Source of the DNA: Trichosporon coremiiforme
Lineage: Eukaryota > Basidiomycota > Tremellomycetes > Trichosporonales > Trichosporonaceae
DNA: 64,000 bases
Reading direction: 5' to 3'
NCBI GenBank assembly: GCA_039545355.1
Contig: BCJJ01000003.1
Coordinates: 1-64,000, forward strand
Shown here in pieces: positions 41,634 to 50,590 of this stretch (position 1 is its first letter; each line of letters begins with the position of its first letter). The translations under genes were made by a program, and so were the position numbers. Below the pieces are notes generated by a model. That model was not told where the DNA came from. It did no database searches and saw only the letters and a program-made list of their open reading frames with translations.

Positions 41634-41677
41634 TGGAGGACAGTGCCGGTGACGCCGCCCGGGCCAGCGGCAGCGCG

Positions 41678-42056
41678 TGTAGGAATCTAGACCGCTGAAT
41701 GCCCAGGCAACGATGTTGCTTGCAGCACGGCTAGATTGAACTGATCTGATGAGATGTGAGGATGCATAAGGATGGCCAGATGGCCACTTATGTATCTACA
41801 GACAATGAAACTAGCTGCAAACTGTTGGGGAAACTGAGGATGTGATATCTACAGAAGGTGTCGCAGACACTGAGAACGTGATATATCTGCAGGAGAAAGG
41901 TGTCGCAGACACTGAGAGGACGTGATATATCTACAGAAGAAGGTGTCATGGACATTGAGAACGTGATATATCTGCAGGTGAAGGTGTCATCAAGGTGGGC
42001 AGAGCACCGGAGTCACGGACCGAGTACCCGGGCAAGAAATCACGTGATTTCCAACA
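41678..42056. mobile_element. solo LTR of a larger LTR retrotransposon, copy 1
   Basis: A 379-bp sequence with ends TGTAGG and CCAACA. It is flanked by AGCGCG on both sides (41672-41677 and 42057-42062), a 6-bp target duplication. Shared blocks with 44071-44415 include GCAACGATGTTGC near one end, GGATGGCCAGATGGCCACTT in the middle and ATCACGTGATTTCCAACA at the other end. It holds an internal tandem repeat at about 41832-41990. No coding sequence is present. Confidence 0.85.
41832..41990. repeat. 37-42 bp tandem repeat inside the solo LTR
   Basis: Nearly four copies of a unit containing ACGTGATATATCT, CAG and AAGGTGTC. The second LTR copy at 44071 has at most one degenerate unit, so the array expanded in this copy only. 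Confidence 0.8.
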
Positions 42057-42328
42057 AGCGCGGCCCCTTCGAATCAGAGCAGTCTGGTCTTTGCGCTACG
42101 TTACCTCTGGCTCCCATAACAAATTGACCCACTGGTGAATGCCTCCCACGAACCAGGCTACGCTTCACTCCAACTCAGGGGGGAATGTGAAACGGCCGAT
42201 CGGCTGATCCAAAAAGGGCGTCGGGCGCCTCACCTGCTCACAGCAGCACGTCTATGACTCGACCAAGCTCCCAGGTGAGTTCACTGCTATGCGCAGGCGT
42301 CCGAGCAAGCGTGAGGGGCTCAAAAACG

Positions 42329-42414
42329 AGAGAATGCCCGGGATCGAACCGGGGACCTACAGATAAATTGCTTGGGGTTGCAATCTGCCGCTTCTACCGC
42401 TGAGCCACATCCTC
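42329..42414 (-). tRNA. tRNA-Cys (GCA), copy 3, intron 13 nt
   Basis: The exons match the other copies; the intron is 13 nt and unlike the others except for GCAA pairing with the anticodon. U73 and the T-run terminator are present. Confidence 0.92.
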
Positions 42415-42933
42415 TGAGCGTGTTGCTCTTGGTGGTGCGTGCGGCGGCCGAGCCCCGAGCGTTTCGGAGTCAACGAAGTTTGTGGCAACGAGGCCGTCGT
42501 GCGACCGGCACCAGATCACGTGATTACCAACAGAAATGAAGCGAAGAGCGGGTAGATACATTGAGAAGTCCACTCACAGTGGGAGAATGGGTACGGAACC
42601 GGGGAACGGGTAACTGGGTCAAACGAGATTGATATGTCGGGTGCTGATTAGTGCTGATGACAGTCTCGGTCGCGTCCGTTTCTCCCGATATCAAGTCCGC
42701 AGCTAGACATCAATGCCATCAACTTTGGGTTTTCAGGGTTTCATGGCACTCCTGACAGGCCTACTCGCGACTGCCACTTGACGTTGGGATCGAAATTTGG
42801 AAAATCAACAAATTCGCCACGCCACGACTTAGCGTCGGCCCACCGTCTCCACTCTAGGGAACGAACCGGGAACGTCTTGTTGCTGTCCAACTTCGTCCCA
42901 CACGTCCTGTGGTCCCTCAGACACGCAAAAACG
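42415..42933. other. spacer between tRNA-Cys copies 3 and 4
   Basis: A 20-bp match to the end of the solo LTR (ATCACGTGATTACCAACA region at about 42513-42532) is the only notable feature; it may be a remnant. No gene. Confidence 0.45.
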
Positions 42934-43017
42934 AGAGAATGCCCGGGATCGAACCGGGGACCTACAGATAATTGCTGGAATTGCAATCTGCCGCTTCTAC
43001 CGCTGAGCCACATCCTC
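42934..43017 (-). tRNA. tRNA-Cys (GCA), copy 4, intron 11 nt
   Basis: Canonical stems as in copy 1, U73, an 11-nt intron, and a T5 terminator directly after the 3' end. Confidence 0.92.
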
Positions 43018-43333
43018 CGAGGCAAGATTGCTGATTGCCGGGATCGGCGCGGGCGCGTCGCCGGCTCGAGTTCCACGGGCGCAAGTCGCGGCAGGGGCGT
43101 CCTAGAGGTCGTGCGAGGCTCACTGAACTCTGTAGGCTGACGGAGGATAACGAGGGCCAGCGTCTTCCACAAGTATCGCGCTACCTCATCGATCAGCGCC
43201 GTCATTCCTGAATAGGTTGGTGAAGCAATATCACAGCGCCACTGTCGGAAACCCTTCTGACGCCGCATCGTCGTACCGCTGGCGTCGCAGCCGCCGAGCA
43301 CTCACGACGCCCTTCGGACTTTCGATACCAAGA
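43018..43333. other. spacer between tRNA-Cys copy 4 and tRNA-Leu
   Basis: No gene recognised. An open minus-strand frame that runs through it also runs through the tRNA and is not credible. Confidence 0.5.
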
Positions 43334-43446
43334 GGCGAGATGGCCGAGCGGTCTAAGGCGCTGTGTTAAGGTTCTTCACCTCGGATTTCCGAGGCTGGCG
43401 TTCTCTCCGCAGTCTTCGGACGTGGGTTCGAATCCCACTCTCGTCA
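43334..43446 (+). tRNA. tRNA-Leu (AAG), intron 35 nt
   Basis: The acceptor GGCGAGA/TCTCGTC pairs with one G-T. The D-arm has GCC/GGC and the anticodon stem CTGTG/CGCAG encloses TTAAGG (anticodon AAG). A class II variable arm TCTTCGGAC and the T-arm GTGGG-TTCGAAT-CCCAC follow. The discriminator is A. The 35-nt intron is the longest in the island. Confidence 0.92.
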
Positions 43447-43918
43447 AGCGAGTGGTCGCACACTCCCTTACGCCAATCTTTTTCGTTTGCGGATGGACAG
43501 ATGATGTTATTGGAGGATGGTGGAGGAACGACTGCCGAGGGGTCGAAGTGAGGTGTGACATCTTCTCGGTGATTTAGATGAGGCATCGGCTTTTAACTTT
43601 ACCAGCGCTAGATTCCACACGTCCTGCGCGTACGTGAAAGGTCGCACGAGCGCACTGCATCATATCGGACGTCAGCAGCTTCAGGCATGAGAGTGAACAT
43701 AGCGTAGTTCACCGTTGCTCCGCCATCTATGAAAGCGGTGCGTCCGACACGCTTAATAGGGCGTCCCGACGACGCCTTCATCTCAAATCCACTGGGCACA
43801 GGGCTCGTCCCAACAGCGCCCTATGTCACTTCCCCACCGAGCCCAACGTAATCTGCACGCAGGGCAAGACCTTGTACTAGCATCGTGCATGCATGCAGAC
43901 CGCAGAGTCCAAAAAACG
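43447..43918. other. spacer between tRNA-Leu and tRNA-Cys copy 5
   Basis: Includes a T5 run at about 43479 that would terminate tRNA-Leu. No gene recognised. Confidence 0.5.
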
Positions 43919-44003
43919 AGAGAATGCCCGGGATCGAACCGGGGACCTACGGATGGTTGCAAGAGATTGCAATCCGCCGCTTCTACCGCTGAGCCACATC
44001 CTC
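43919..44003 (-). tRNA. tRNA-Cys (GCA), copy 5, intron 12 nt
   Basis: This copy has GCGGA/TCCGT in place of GCAGA/TCTGT in the anticodon stem. Both sides of one pair changed, so A-T became G-C and pairing is kept. U73, the T-run terminator and a 12-nt intron are present. Confidence 0.92.
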
Positions 44004-44070
44004 TAAAACACCGTTGCTGCCGAGCGTGTTGGAAAACGACATGCTCGAGTGGAGGTCCTGTAGAAATCTA

Positions 44071-44415
44071 TGTAGAAATCTAGACTGCCCGGGGCCCAAG
44101 CAACGATGTTGCTCGTAGGGTGGCTAGACTTGAACTGATCAACAGAGAAAGTGGTTGCATAGGATGGCCAGATGGCCACTTATATATCTACAAGCAGCTA
44201 GAGAACAAAGAGACTAGCTGCAGGCTATCGGAGGATGCCGTACGGTGTCGGGCGCCGAGGCCGGCGCCGAGAATGCGTGTAAGAAGCATGTTGAGCATGT
44301 TCTCAGCTAGAACAATAGAAACATTGAGAACGGGGGTGCTGACAGGATGTCGAACACCGGAGTACGGGCCGAGTGCCGTGAGGCACGTGGGAAAGAGATC
44401 ACGTGATTTCCAACA
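44071..44415. mobile_element. solo LTR, copy 2
   Basis: A 345-bp relative of the LTR at 41678-42056, with the same ends (TGTAGAAATCTAG and ATCACGTGATTTCCAACA) but without the expanded tandem repeat. Its first 12 bp are duplicated just outside (44059-44070). I could not identify a target duplication. It lies between two tRNA genes, 67 bp from the 5' end of tRNA-Cys copy 5 and 47 bp from that of tRNA-Glu copy 2. Confidence 0.75.
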
Positions 44416-44462
44416 CCCAACCTCAAAAGCTGACACTCCTCTCAACAGCTGTCAGAAGCATC

Positions 44463-44560
44463 TCTTCGCTAGTATATCGGTTAGTATAATCGCCTCTCAA
44501 AAGAGAGTTCCTCACTAAAAGTGGTCGCGATAGAGCAGGGTTCGACTCCCTGGCGGAGAA
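44463..44560 (+). tRNA. tRNA-Glu (CTC), copy 2, intron 26 nt
   Basis: Same exons as copy 1; the 26-nt intron differs by only a few bases (AAAGAGAG against AATGAGGG), so the two are recent duplicates. The duplicated sequence ends close to the tRNA boundaries. Confidence 0.92.
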
Positions 44561-44588
44561 TTCTTTTGCGTTCCCGGGGCACGGATGC

Positions 44589-44789
44589 ATGATGCGCTGG
44601 TCCGTGTTGATGGCCGAGTGCGAGAGCTTCCAGGGAAGCTTTGGCACATCGACGCAAACTCTTGATACCATCCGGACGGTCATGCAGTTCAAGCGCACGC
44701 AGGACGAGTTCGATCTCAAACTTGAGGAACAGTTTGATATGCTGCACCGCCTGCGCGTGCAGGTCATGCATGCTTGCAACGCTCTCTGA
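44589..44789 (+). pseudogene. fragment of a coiled-coil gene
   Basis: A 66-codon frame (MMRWSVLMAECESFQGSFG...) directly after tRNA-Glu copy 2. Its second half, TIRTVMQFKRTQDEFDLKLE, is a heptad-rich helix like the other coil genes nearby. It has no N-terminal Ser/Pro part and is much shorter than its neighbours, so I treat it as a relic; a real small protein is possible. Confidence 0.4.
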
Positions 44790-45125
44790 CATGCGTTGCT
44801 TGGAACGCTCGCTGATGTGGGTCACGGTTTATGCTTTGTATGCATTGGCTTGCCTCAGCGTGGTGTGCATGGGCGTATGCTGGCGACTGACGTGAGCAGA
44901 TCGCCGGACTTCGCGCCATCGTTCACGACTCACCTTCCCTGAGCGAAGACCATGCGGAGAACGGCTAAGCGATCGCTCGCATCTTCCCTCCTTCCACTCA
45001 CCTACAAACATCTTGCCCCAACGGTCATTGCAGCTCTGTCCTTGCATAGTGGCAGTCCAAAAACCTTCTTCACATCTTAATCACCAACTGCAACCCTGTC
45101 ACTTCCTGTCGCTTGTTCTGCAACC
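44790..45125. other. intergenic
   Basis: Pyrimidine-rich towards the right, as expected of a leader before the ATG at 45126. No gene recognised. Confidence 0.5.
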
Positions 45126-45725
45126 ATGCCCAACTCGTTCACCGCCTCCACTCCTCCGGTCTAGGAGACCGAGTCGCCGACGACTTCATCCTCATCTTTC
45201 GCAATGGCATTTGAAACCGATACAGCTGCATCCTCCACAGACTCGGTTTCAGAGCACCTCCTGGTCGACGCGGACGAGCTGCCCGACACCTCACCCACGT
45301 CCTTGCCCGACACCTCGTCCGAGTCCGACACTGCCCTGCTCCTGGCGGAGCTGAACGAGGTGAACGCCGACGACCCCGAGCCGGACCTGGCCGAGCTCGA
45401 GGGCGAAGCCGAAGCGTCCGTGAACGCTCTGCTCGGAGGCCTGATCGCGTCGACCGATCGGAGCCTGTTCAATGACATGGTCCACCTCATCGAGTCGGCA
45501 GTGGTGTACGACGCGTGCTTCGAGTGGCTCGACGAGCATCTGCACGCGCATCGAGTTCGCCTCGCTGCATTTCAGAACAGCACATCGCGGATGGCGGCCG
45601 AACTGGAGGAACTCGTGCGCACTTCTGAGGAGCTGGAGCATGTTTCGACAGCGCTGAAGAGGATGCGCCAAGAATTGGGATGGGCCGTGAACCGGTTCAG
45701 GCGCAAGTATCGCTGCGGGTGCTAG
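45126..45725 (+). pseudogene. coiled-coil gene interrupted by an in-frame TAG
   Basis: The ATG at 45126 (GCAACC ATG, after a pyrimidine-rich leader) opens MPNSFTASTPPV, then TAG at 45162-45164. The same frame goes on ETESPTTSSSSFAMAFETD and is open for 186 further codons to 45725. It includes acidic repeats (DTSPTSLPDTSSESDT) and a coil (ELEELVRTSEELEHVSTALK). Either translation restarts at ATG 45204 (173 aa) or the gene is newly broken. TAG is a normal stop elsewhere in the window, so recoding is unlikely. No known domain. Confidence 0.55.
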
Positions 45726-46093
45726 CCTTCGCTTGTTTCTTTTTTTTGTAGCAGTCATGCATGTAGTCAGTTTGAACGGTAGCGAGGTAGCGAGCCAAAC
45801 TAGCAAATACCTGGTGCGTGGTGTGTCTGGTGACAGTGGCAAGGTGTGTCAAGTTGACTCATCCACCCGGAATCAGTGTCGACGTCCGTAGCAGACGTAG
45901 CAATTTGTCTTCCTTTCCTTTCCTTCACTTCGTCTTTCATTCACACTCTTCAGCCTTCTTCTGCTCACTGACGAGCTACTACACCTAGCCATATCGTCCA
46001 CAGACCGTATGTAACAACCAGCGCGTCTCCGGTTCGACTCAAGTTCGTGACACCGTACCAGCGTTCGCACACTTCACTCAACCTCCCCGCACC
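45726..46093. other. intergenic
   Basis: Holds a T8 run at 45741 and no gene. The right end is the leader of the next coiled-coil gene. Confidence 0.5.
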
Positions 46094-46754
46094 ATGACAC
46101 ACCCCAAGACCGCAGACTCTCGTGTCTCGTCCCTCCTCAGGCTTTCTTCCTCCTTGCAGCGCTCCTCCTATACCACACAAGCCAGCATGCCTCCCAGCCT
46201 CTCCATCGATGAACTCTTCGGCACGCCCTTCCCCGCCAGCCCACCTGCCTCGTCTTCCTCCTCAACGCTTCCGGCCTAGCAAGCCAAGCAACCCGAGCGC
46301 GCTCAGTTTGACACCNGCCCCGACAGCAGCCACGGCAAGCGCAAGCGTCCNCTGGAAGCCAAGGAAAACGATCTCGCCACCACCCAGCGCAAAGTGTACA
46401 TCATGCAGGAGATGCTGAGTGCGAGTCGCCCCGCTGCCGACAGCCTCGACTCTGGGGCCGCTGCCTTTGCGCGCCTAGGATGAGCTCGCAATCGCGAGCG
46501 CTGAGAAGGACGTCCTGCTACGCCTCAAGGACACGCTGCAAGCTGAGATACACCAGTTGAAGTCAGCGCTGCTTGCAAGCCAAGTCAAAACCGCCATGAA
46601 GGAGAAGCACATCATGGCCCTCAAGACTTATATTGATGAACTTCCAGTGAATGCGAGGATCAAGGATCTCGAGGAGAAGGTCTGCACCCTCGGGGAGCAG
46701 AATGCACAGCACATGCACGCCAGGATTGACTGTCCCTGCTATTCTCTGGACTGA
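46094..46754 (+). pseudogene. coiled-coil gene with in-frame TAG and a frame change; two ambiguous bases
   Basis: The ATG at 46094 or 46187 (MPPSLSIDELFGTPF) starts a Ser/Pro-rich N-terminus that ends at TAG 46277-46279. The frame then continues with a basic HGKRKRPLEAKEND run. At 46478-46481 it breaks: GGATGA would read GATGAG if one G were absent, joining FARL to DELAIASAEKDVLLRLKD and a long coil to the stop at 46752-46754. Two N bases (46316, 46351) show the consensus is weak here, so part of the damage may be sequencing error. Confidence 0.55.
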
Positions 46755-47140
46755 GCTCGCCACCGAGTGACCCGCCAGTCAGCTGTAGTCCCCGTGAAAG
46801 CGATGAAATGTACATGTCGTTTAGCTGGATACAACGGATGAATACTGATACACTCATGATACAGGCTCAACAGCCTCCTGCTCCCTCTCTTCGCGCTCCG
46901 CCTTCTTCTTCTGGGTGGCGCAGTTCGCGACACTTGTCGTGAAACCACTTCACGGACATCGGTCGGCTCTCCGCCAATGTGGCGTTCCACTAGCGGAAAC
47001 ACCTCCCGAAGGCTCGACTCTATTCTACGCTGAGGCGGAACATGTATATAATGGGCAGAACCTCCATATCCGTAGCCTCATCGTATGAATCGTCTCACAT
47101 CTCTTATCCTCGGTCAATCCAGCTCTCGCCGATCCCGGTC
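46755..47140. other. intergenic, convergent gene ends
   Basis: No gene recognised between the two coiled-coil loci. Confidence 0.5.
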
Positions 47141-48033
47141 TCACGCAGGCTTGCATCCCGAGGATACGACAACACTCCACTTCTTGCGCGCCTGCAGGAC
47201 AATCTCCTCCTGGTGTGCCTTGCAGGCCACCATCTCAGCGGCCCTTTCTGCCTGCTTCACCTCCTTCTCACTCCGGTGTTGCCTCTTCTCCTTCAAGTCT
47301 GGTTGTCAGCTAATGAAGCTCCTTGCCGCAGCTATAGAAGAATGACTCACGCTTAGCTCGTGTCTCCGTCACTCGCGTGCGCATGAACACGTCGTCGCAT
47401 CGTTGCCGGAGCTGCTTCAGCGCTGCGCGTGCTTCAGCGAGGAACGAGTGGAAGAGTTTCTCGAATCAGGCGTTGGCGCGGTTGATGATTCTGGTTGTTA
47501 GCCGGATGATATGGAGTACATAGCTGTGCAAAATAGGAAGGGACTCACTCTGGGTCGACAGTCAGTGCCGCTGTGCTCATGACAGCCTTCCAGTCAAGAG
47601 GATCCATGTTCGTTCGCACCCAGTCAGTGCCCGGTGGCCGGAACATGGCGATACTGGCAAGTGTACAGTCAATCTGCACCTGTACATCAAATGCAATATG
47701 CTGCGCAACTTCGGGGTTGATGTCGTCATCGCTCAGGTCCGAGTCAAGCTCGTCTTCCTCCTCCCCTTTCCTGTCGCCTTCCTCCCTGTCCCCTTCAGGG
47801 CAGGGCACGAAACATCCCTTCCGGTTGCGCAGTTTGTCGACTGTCGGCCCTTTGAACACGTTGCGTCGGTAGCGCAGCCACTCGCATACAGCCATGCCCA
47901 CTGCTGCATCCTGGACGCTCTTGCCCAGGCTCTGCTCGGTGACCACATTGGCTGGATACTCGGGCCAGAGCATGTGACACCGATCTTCCTCTTCCCGAGC
48001 CGCGCTCAACTGCCCACCCAGATGTTCAGGCAT
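47141..48033 (-). pseudogene. three-exon coiled-coil gene with an in-frame TGA
   Basis: Exons 47549-48033, 47351-47490 and 47141-47298 (introns of 58 and 52 nt, both GTGAGT...AACCAG) keep a single phase for 261 codons. The N-terminal 165 residues include an acidic run (EEEDELDSDLSDDDINPE). The C-terminal part is a coil (KEKRQHRSEKEVKQAERAAE). One TGA at 47466-47468 in exon 2 interrupts IINRANA-stop-FEKLFHSFLAEARAALK, where a tryptophan codon (TGG) would fit. The intact splice sites with a single stop point to recent loss. Function unknown. Confidence 0.55.
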
Positions 48034-48831
48034 CGAGGCTCGGAACGCCGCCCGCTCGCATCAGAGGGGGAGCTGACACTCGTTTCTGTCTGCTATTCGC
48101 AGCGTGGAGATTATGCCTGACAGGACGGAAGAGTGGCAGGATATGGCGACAACTCTGTCAGGCGATGTGCGGGGTCGGGGACCATAGCGGTGCACCAAGC
48201 AGTGCGGGACTGAGCGATGTCGCATCGTGGAAAGCGAGGGAGCCAACGAGATGAGTAGCCCTCCAGCTCTGCACGAGTCGGGGGAAGGTTGGTCAGTGAC
48301 GGTGGGGCGCTATGGGTCCTTTGGCTGCGCTGTGTCGCGAGAGCTCCCTCGAGCCCCACAACTCATCGTCAGACGGTTCCGGAGTCGGCAACAGACCACC
48401 CGGCATCTTGTCGTCGACCTCGGCTGTCAGATGTCTCGAGAGCGGTGGATGAGGTGATCGCAAGCACAAACAGCATGCATTGCATTTGGTCGAAAGCTCA
48501 AGTGGAGGTAACGAAACAACCCTGACGTCGTCCTTGTGTTGTCGATACGGACGCGTCTAACTTCTTTTGCCACCCAGCCACCAGCGGGACCAAATTCTGC
48601 TATGTTACGCGTCCAGAAACGGTCATGACGCGCTTGAGCCTACTTTCGAGTGCTGCACCATCCACTCAACTGCACTTCTTGACATCTTGCACACGGCCAC
48701 GGGGACTAAGTGAGCCTGCGAACGGCCCAGATAGCTGACTCCCAGAGTGGTCCGGACGTACGGTCACGCACGGCCAAGGGGGTCGTCCCCTCCGAGTCTG
48801 GTCGGATCAGGCAGTCTCACACCCCATCTTC
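48034..48831. other. intergenic, divergent upstream region
   Basis: The gap lies between the starts of the coiled-coil gene (leftwards) and the Eco1-type zinc-finger gene (rightwards). No gene recognised. Confidence 0.5.
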
Positions 48832-49690
48832 ATGCCAAGTCCGCCGAGCACACCGCCGAAGGCTCTGAAGCGGCGCACAATCTCGGAACCGCCATCGCCT
48901 TCGCCCAAGAAACCCCTCACCGATGTTGACACAAACCTCGTCTCCTCCCCCATTACCACTCCGTCAACCGTGAAACTCCCGCCAGTCCCAACCAAGTCGA
49001 AACAGGGCACGCTGCTCGGCTTCATCACACGGAAGCCAGTGACAGCCCACCCAGCGAAACGACCACGAGTGGAGGATGAGCAGGACGAGAAGAAGGCCAA
49101 GCCAAAATGCAATGAGCAGCTCGTGTTCATGCAGGGCGCGCGACAGACGTGCAAGCAGTGCAACATGGCGTGGATGCGCGGCGTCGATGACGAGCTACAC
49201 TCTCAGCACCACTTGCGCGTACTCGACAGTGTGCCTGTTACGAAGGCGCAGGTTGCCGCCTGGACACTGGTCGTGGGTAAGCTGCTGCGCAAGGGCACTG
49301 CACCAATCTACATGGCTGACTATTCGGTTGGCAAAGTGACCAAAATGGGGAGTTACGAGGGTGTTCGAGGAGGACGACCAGTGAAGTACCTTGCACTTCT
49401 TGTTGTATGTATGCATATTGGATTCTGACCACTCATCCCGACACATTTGCAGCAGGACAGCCAGACTTACCACAGCTCACATTCTCGCATCCCTGCACCT
49501 CCGCACCTCCGCATCCTCGCACTCCTCGCCCACACACCTCCCGGCGTCGTTACACTTCCATGCCAGCACACCAAGCACCGTGCCTTGGGACATGGGACCT
49601 CCCGCGGCCCCTCGCCCCCGTCCTGTCACCAATGGCCAGCAGGTCGCCGCTGACCAGAGCACACATAATAGCCACACCAACAACGCAGAG
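48832..49690 (+). CDS. Eco1-type zinc-finger protein lacking the acetyltransferase domain
   Basis: The N-terminal 80 residues are Pro/Ser/Lys-rich with a PIP-box-like KQGTLLGFITRK, as in cohesin acetyltransferase Eco1/Eso1. Then comes the C2H2 finger CKQCNMAWMRGVDDELHSQHH, with Eco1 spacing (CxxC-x13-HxxxH). After it, homology fades, and the GNAT acetyltransferase domain expected 40-60 residues later is absent. A 48-nt intron (49411-49458 approximately, GTATGT donor) leads into a Pro/His-rich stretch ending near 49650. Without splicing, the frame stops at 49428 (198 aa). It might be a truncated paralogue, or a regulator that binds PCNA or cohesin; this is inference. The 3' end is uncertain. 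Confidence 0.55.
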
Positions 49691-50590
49691 GTCAACAACC
49701 GCCAGGTCAAGAGCCAGCGATCTGCGCGGCGTCCCTTCCAAGCGAGGCGGATCGGGGGCCGCACGAGTTGCCCGATTATTTGCCGATTTCGCCGAGATAA
49801 TGCCTTCAGTCTCTTCTGATTTCCGCAACACGCCGATATTTCCTGTGCAGTTCACTAGTGCATCGACATCGGCTGGTCGCTCCTGGACAAAGCTCATCCG
49901 TGCGGCGTCAAACCTGATGCGTTGAGAGCCCAATCCACGGTTCCCATGCTTCCTTGCTTATGCCATACATTATCCGTTGTTTGTCTAACCCTCCAATTAC
50001 ATTTTTCTATGTTTGTATATACGATCGTCCTTTGTATCTATGCAAGAGTAGTTTATGGTGAGGGTCCTATGGGGTGTTCTATTCGTGGGAAGAAGAAGAC
50101 GTGTATCAGCTCCACAACTGCGGTATCGCGTTCTTTAGCTGCGGCCAGCTCGCCGGGGTCTGGACGTCTGGACCCCTCGTCCCTGTGCGGAGTATTCCAG
50201 TTCGACTGCGGGTACCTCTTCGCACTGGTCCATTCAGCTGATCGCAGCCAAAGTTCAGCTGATCGCAGTCTAATCCACCACCGGTCAGCTGATTGTGGAG
50301 CTCGGTTTGCGTGCCGGAACGCGATAATGACATGTGAGCCATAGTCACGGGATGACATTGGCGACGGGCACACGACTGCGAGAGTTGATTTTAGAAGCCG
50401 AGGTGACGACCTCGACGACATGTGGGTCAGATGACGACGGCATGACGGCAGGCACAGCTGTCGAGTGTGCCGAGATGCCGCAAAGTTTTGGGTAACGTGG
50501 GAGGAATGGATATCGTTCTGGGTTTTGTCGTTTCGATCCGTGCTGCGTGTTGCAAAAGTGGGTGGGGTATGTCGCTGCGACAAGCGATGC
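49691..50590. other. intergenic with short repeats
   Basis: No gene supported. Three TCAGCTGAT palindrome copies lie at about 50234-50293, two of them in a longer TTCAGCTGATCGCAG direct repeat. Confidence 0.5.
50233..50293. repeat. TTCAGCTGATCGCAG direct repeats
   Basis: Two copies of TTCAGCTGATCGCAG are 20 bp apart and a third, shorter TCAGCTGAT follows. The core TCAGCTGA is a palindrome containing the E-box CAGCTG, so a cluster of binding sites is possible. Confidence 0.55.

Larger units (their letters stand above)
41229..41638 (-). mobile_element. miniature LTR retrotransposon (TRIM) with a nested solo LTR
   Basis: Two 70-bp direct repeats, TGTTGG at the outer start and CCAACA at the end, lie at 41234-41379 (interrupted by a second copy) and 41564-41633. 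The outer ends are flanked by the 5-bp duplication TGGAG (41229-41233 and 41634-41638). The internal part is just 184 bp and non-coding. Read on the minus strand, the 5' LTR contains CATATAAG. The base after it begins GATTAAGAGTCACAC, complementary to a tRNA-Lys(CTT) anticodon-arm-like sequence (possible half-tRNA primer site). A polypurine GAGGGGAG directly precedes the 3' LTR. It is non-autonomous and would need proteins from another element. Confidence 0.85.

Noticed and set aside
42513..42532. Possible third copy of the solo LTR end (ATCACGTGATTACCAACA region)
   Set aside because: Only about 20 bp match and the core is a palindrome that can recur by chance; no other end or target duplication is seen.
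42741..43301. 186-codon open frame on the minus strand
   Set aside because: It reads straight through a tRNA-Cys gene and its terminator and has no homology.
44059..44415. Target-site duplication for the second solo LTR
   Set aside because: I tested both possible left boundaries (44059 and 44071); the flanking bases do not match.
45162..45164. TAG as a reassigned sense codon
   Set aside because: Several clear housekeeping-type genes in the window (STR2, the SDR at 16043, the histidine phosphatase) end in TAG at the expected protein end.
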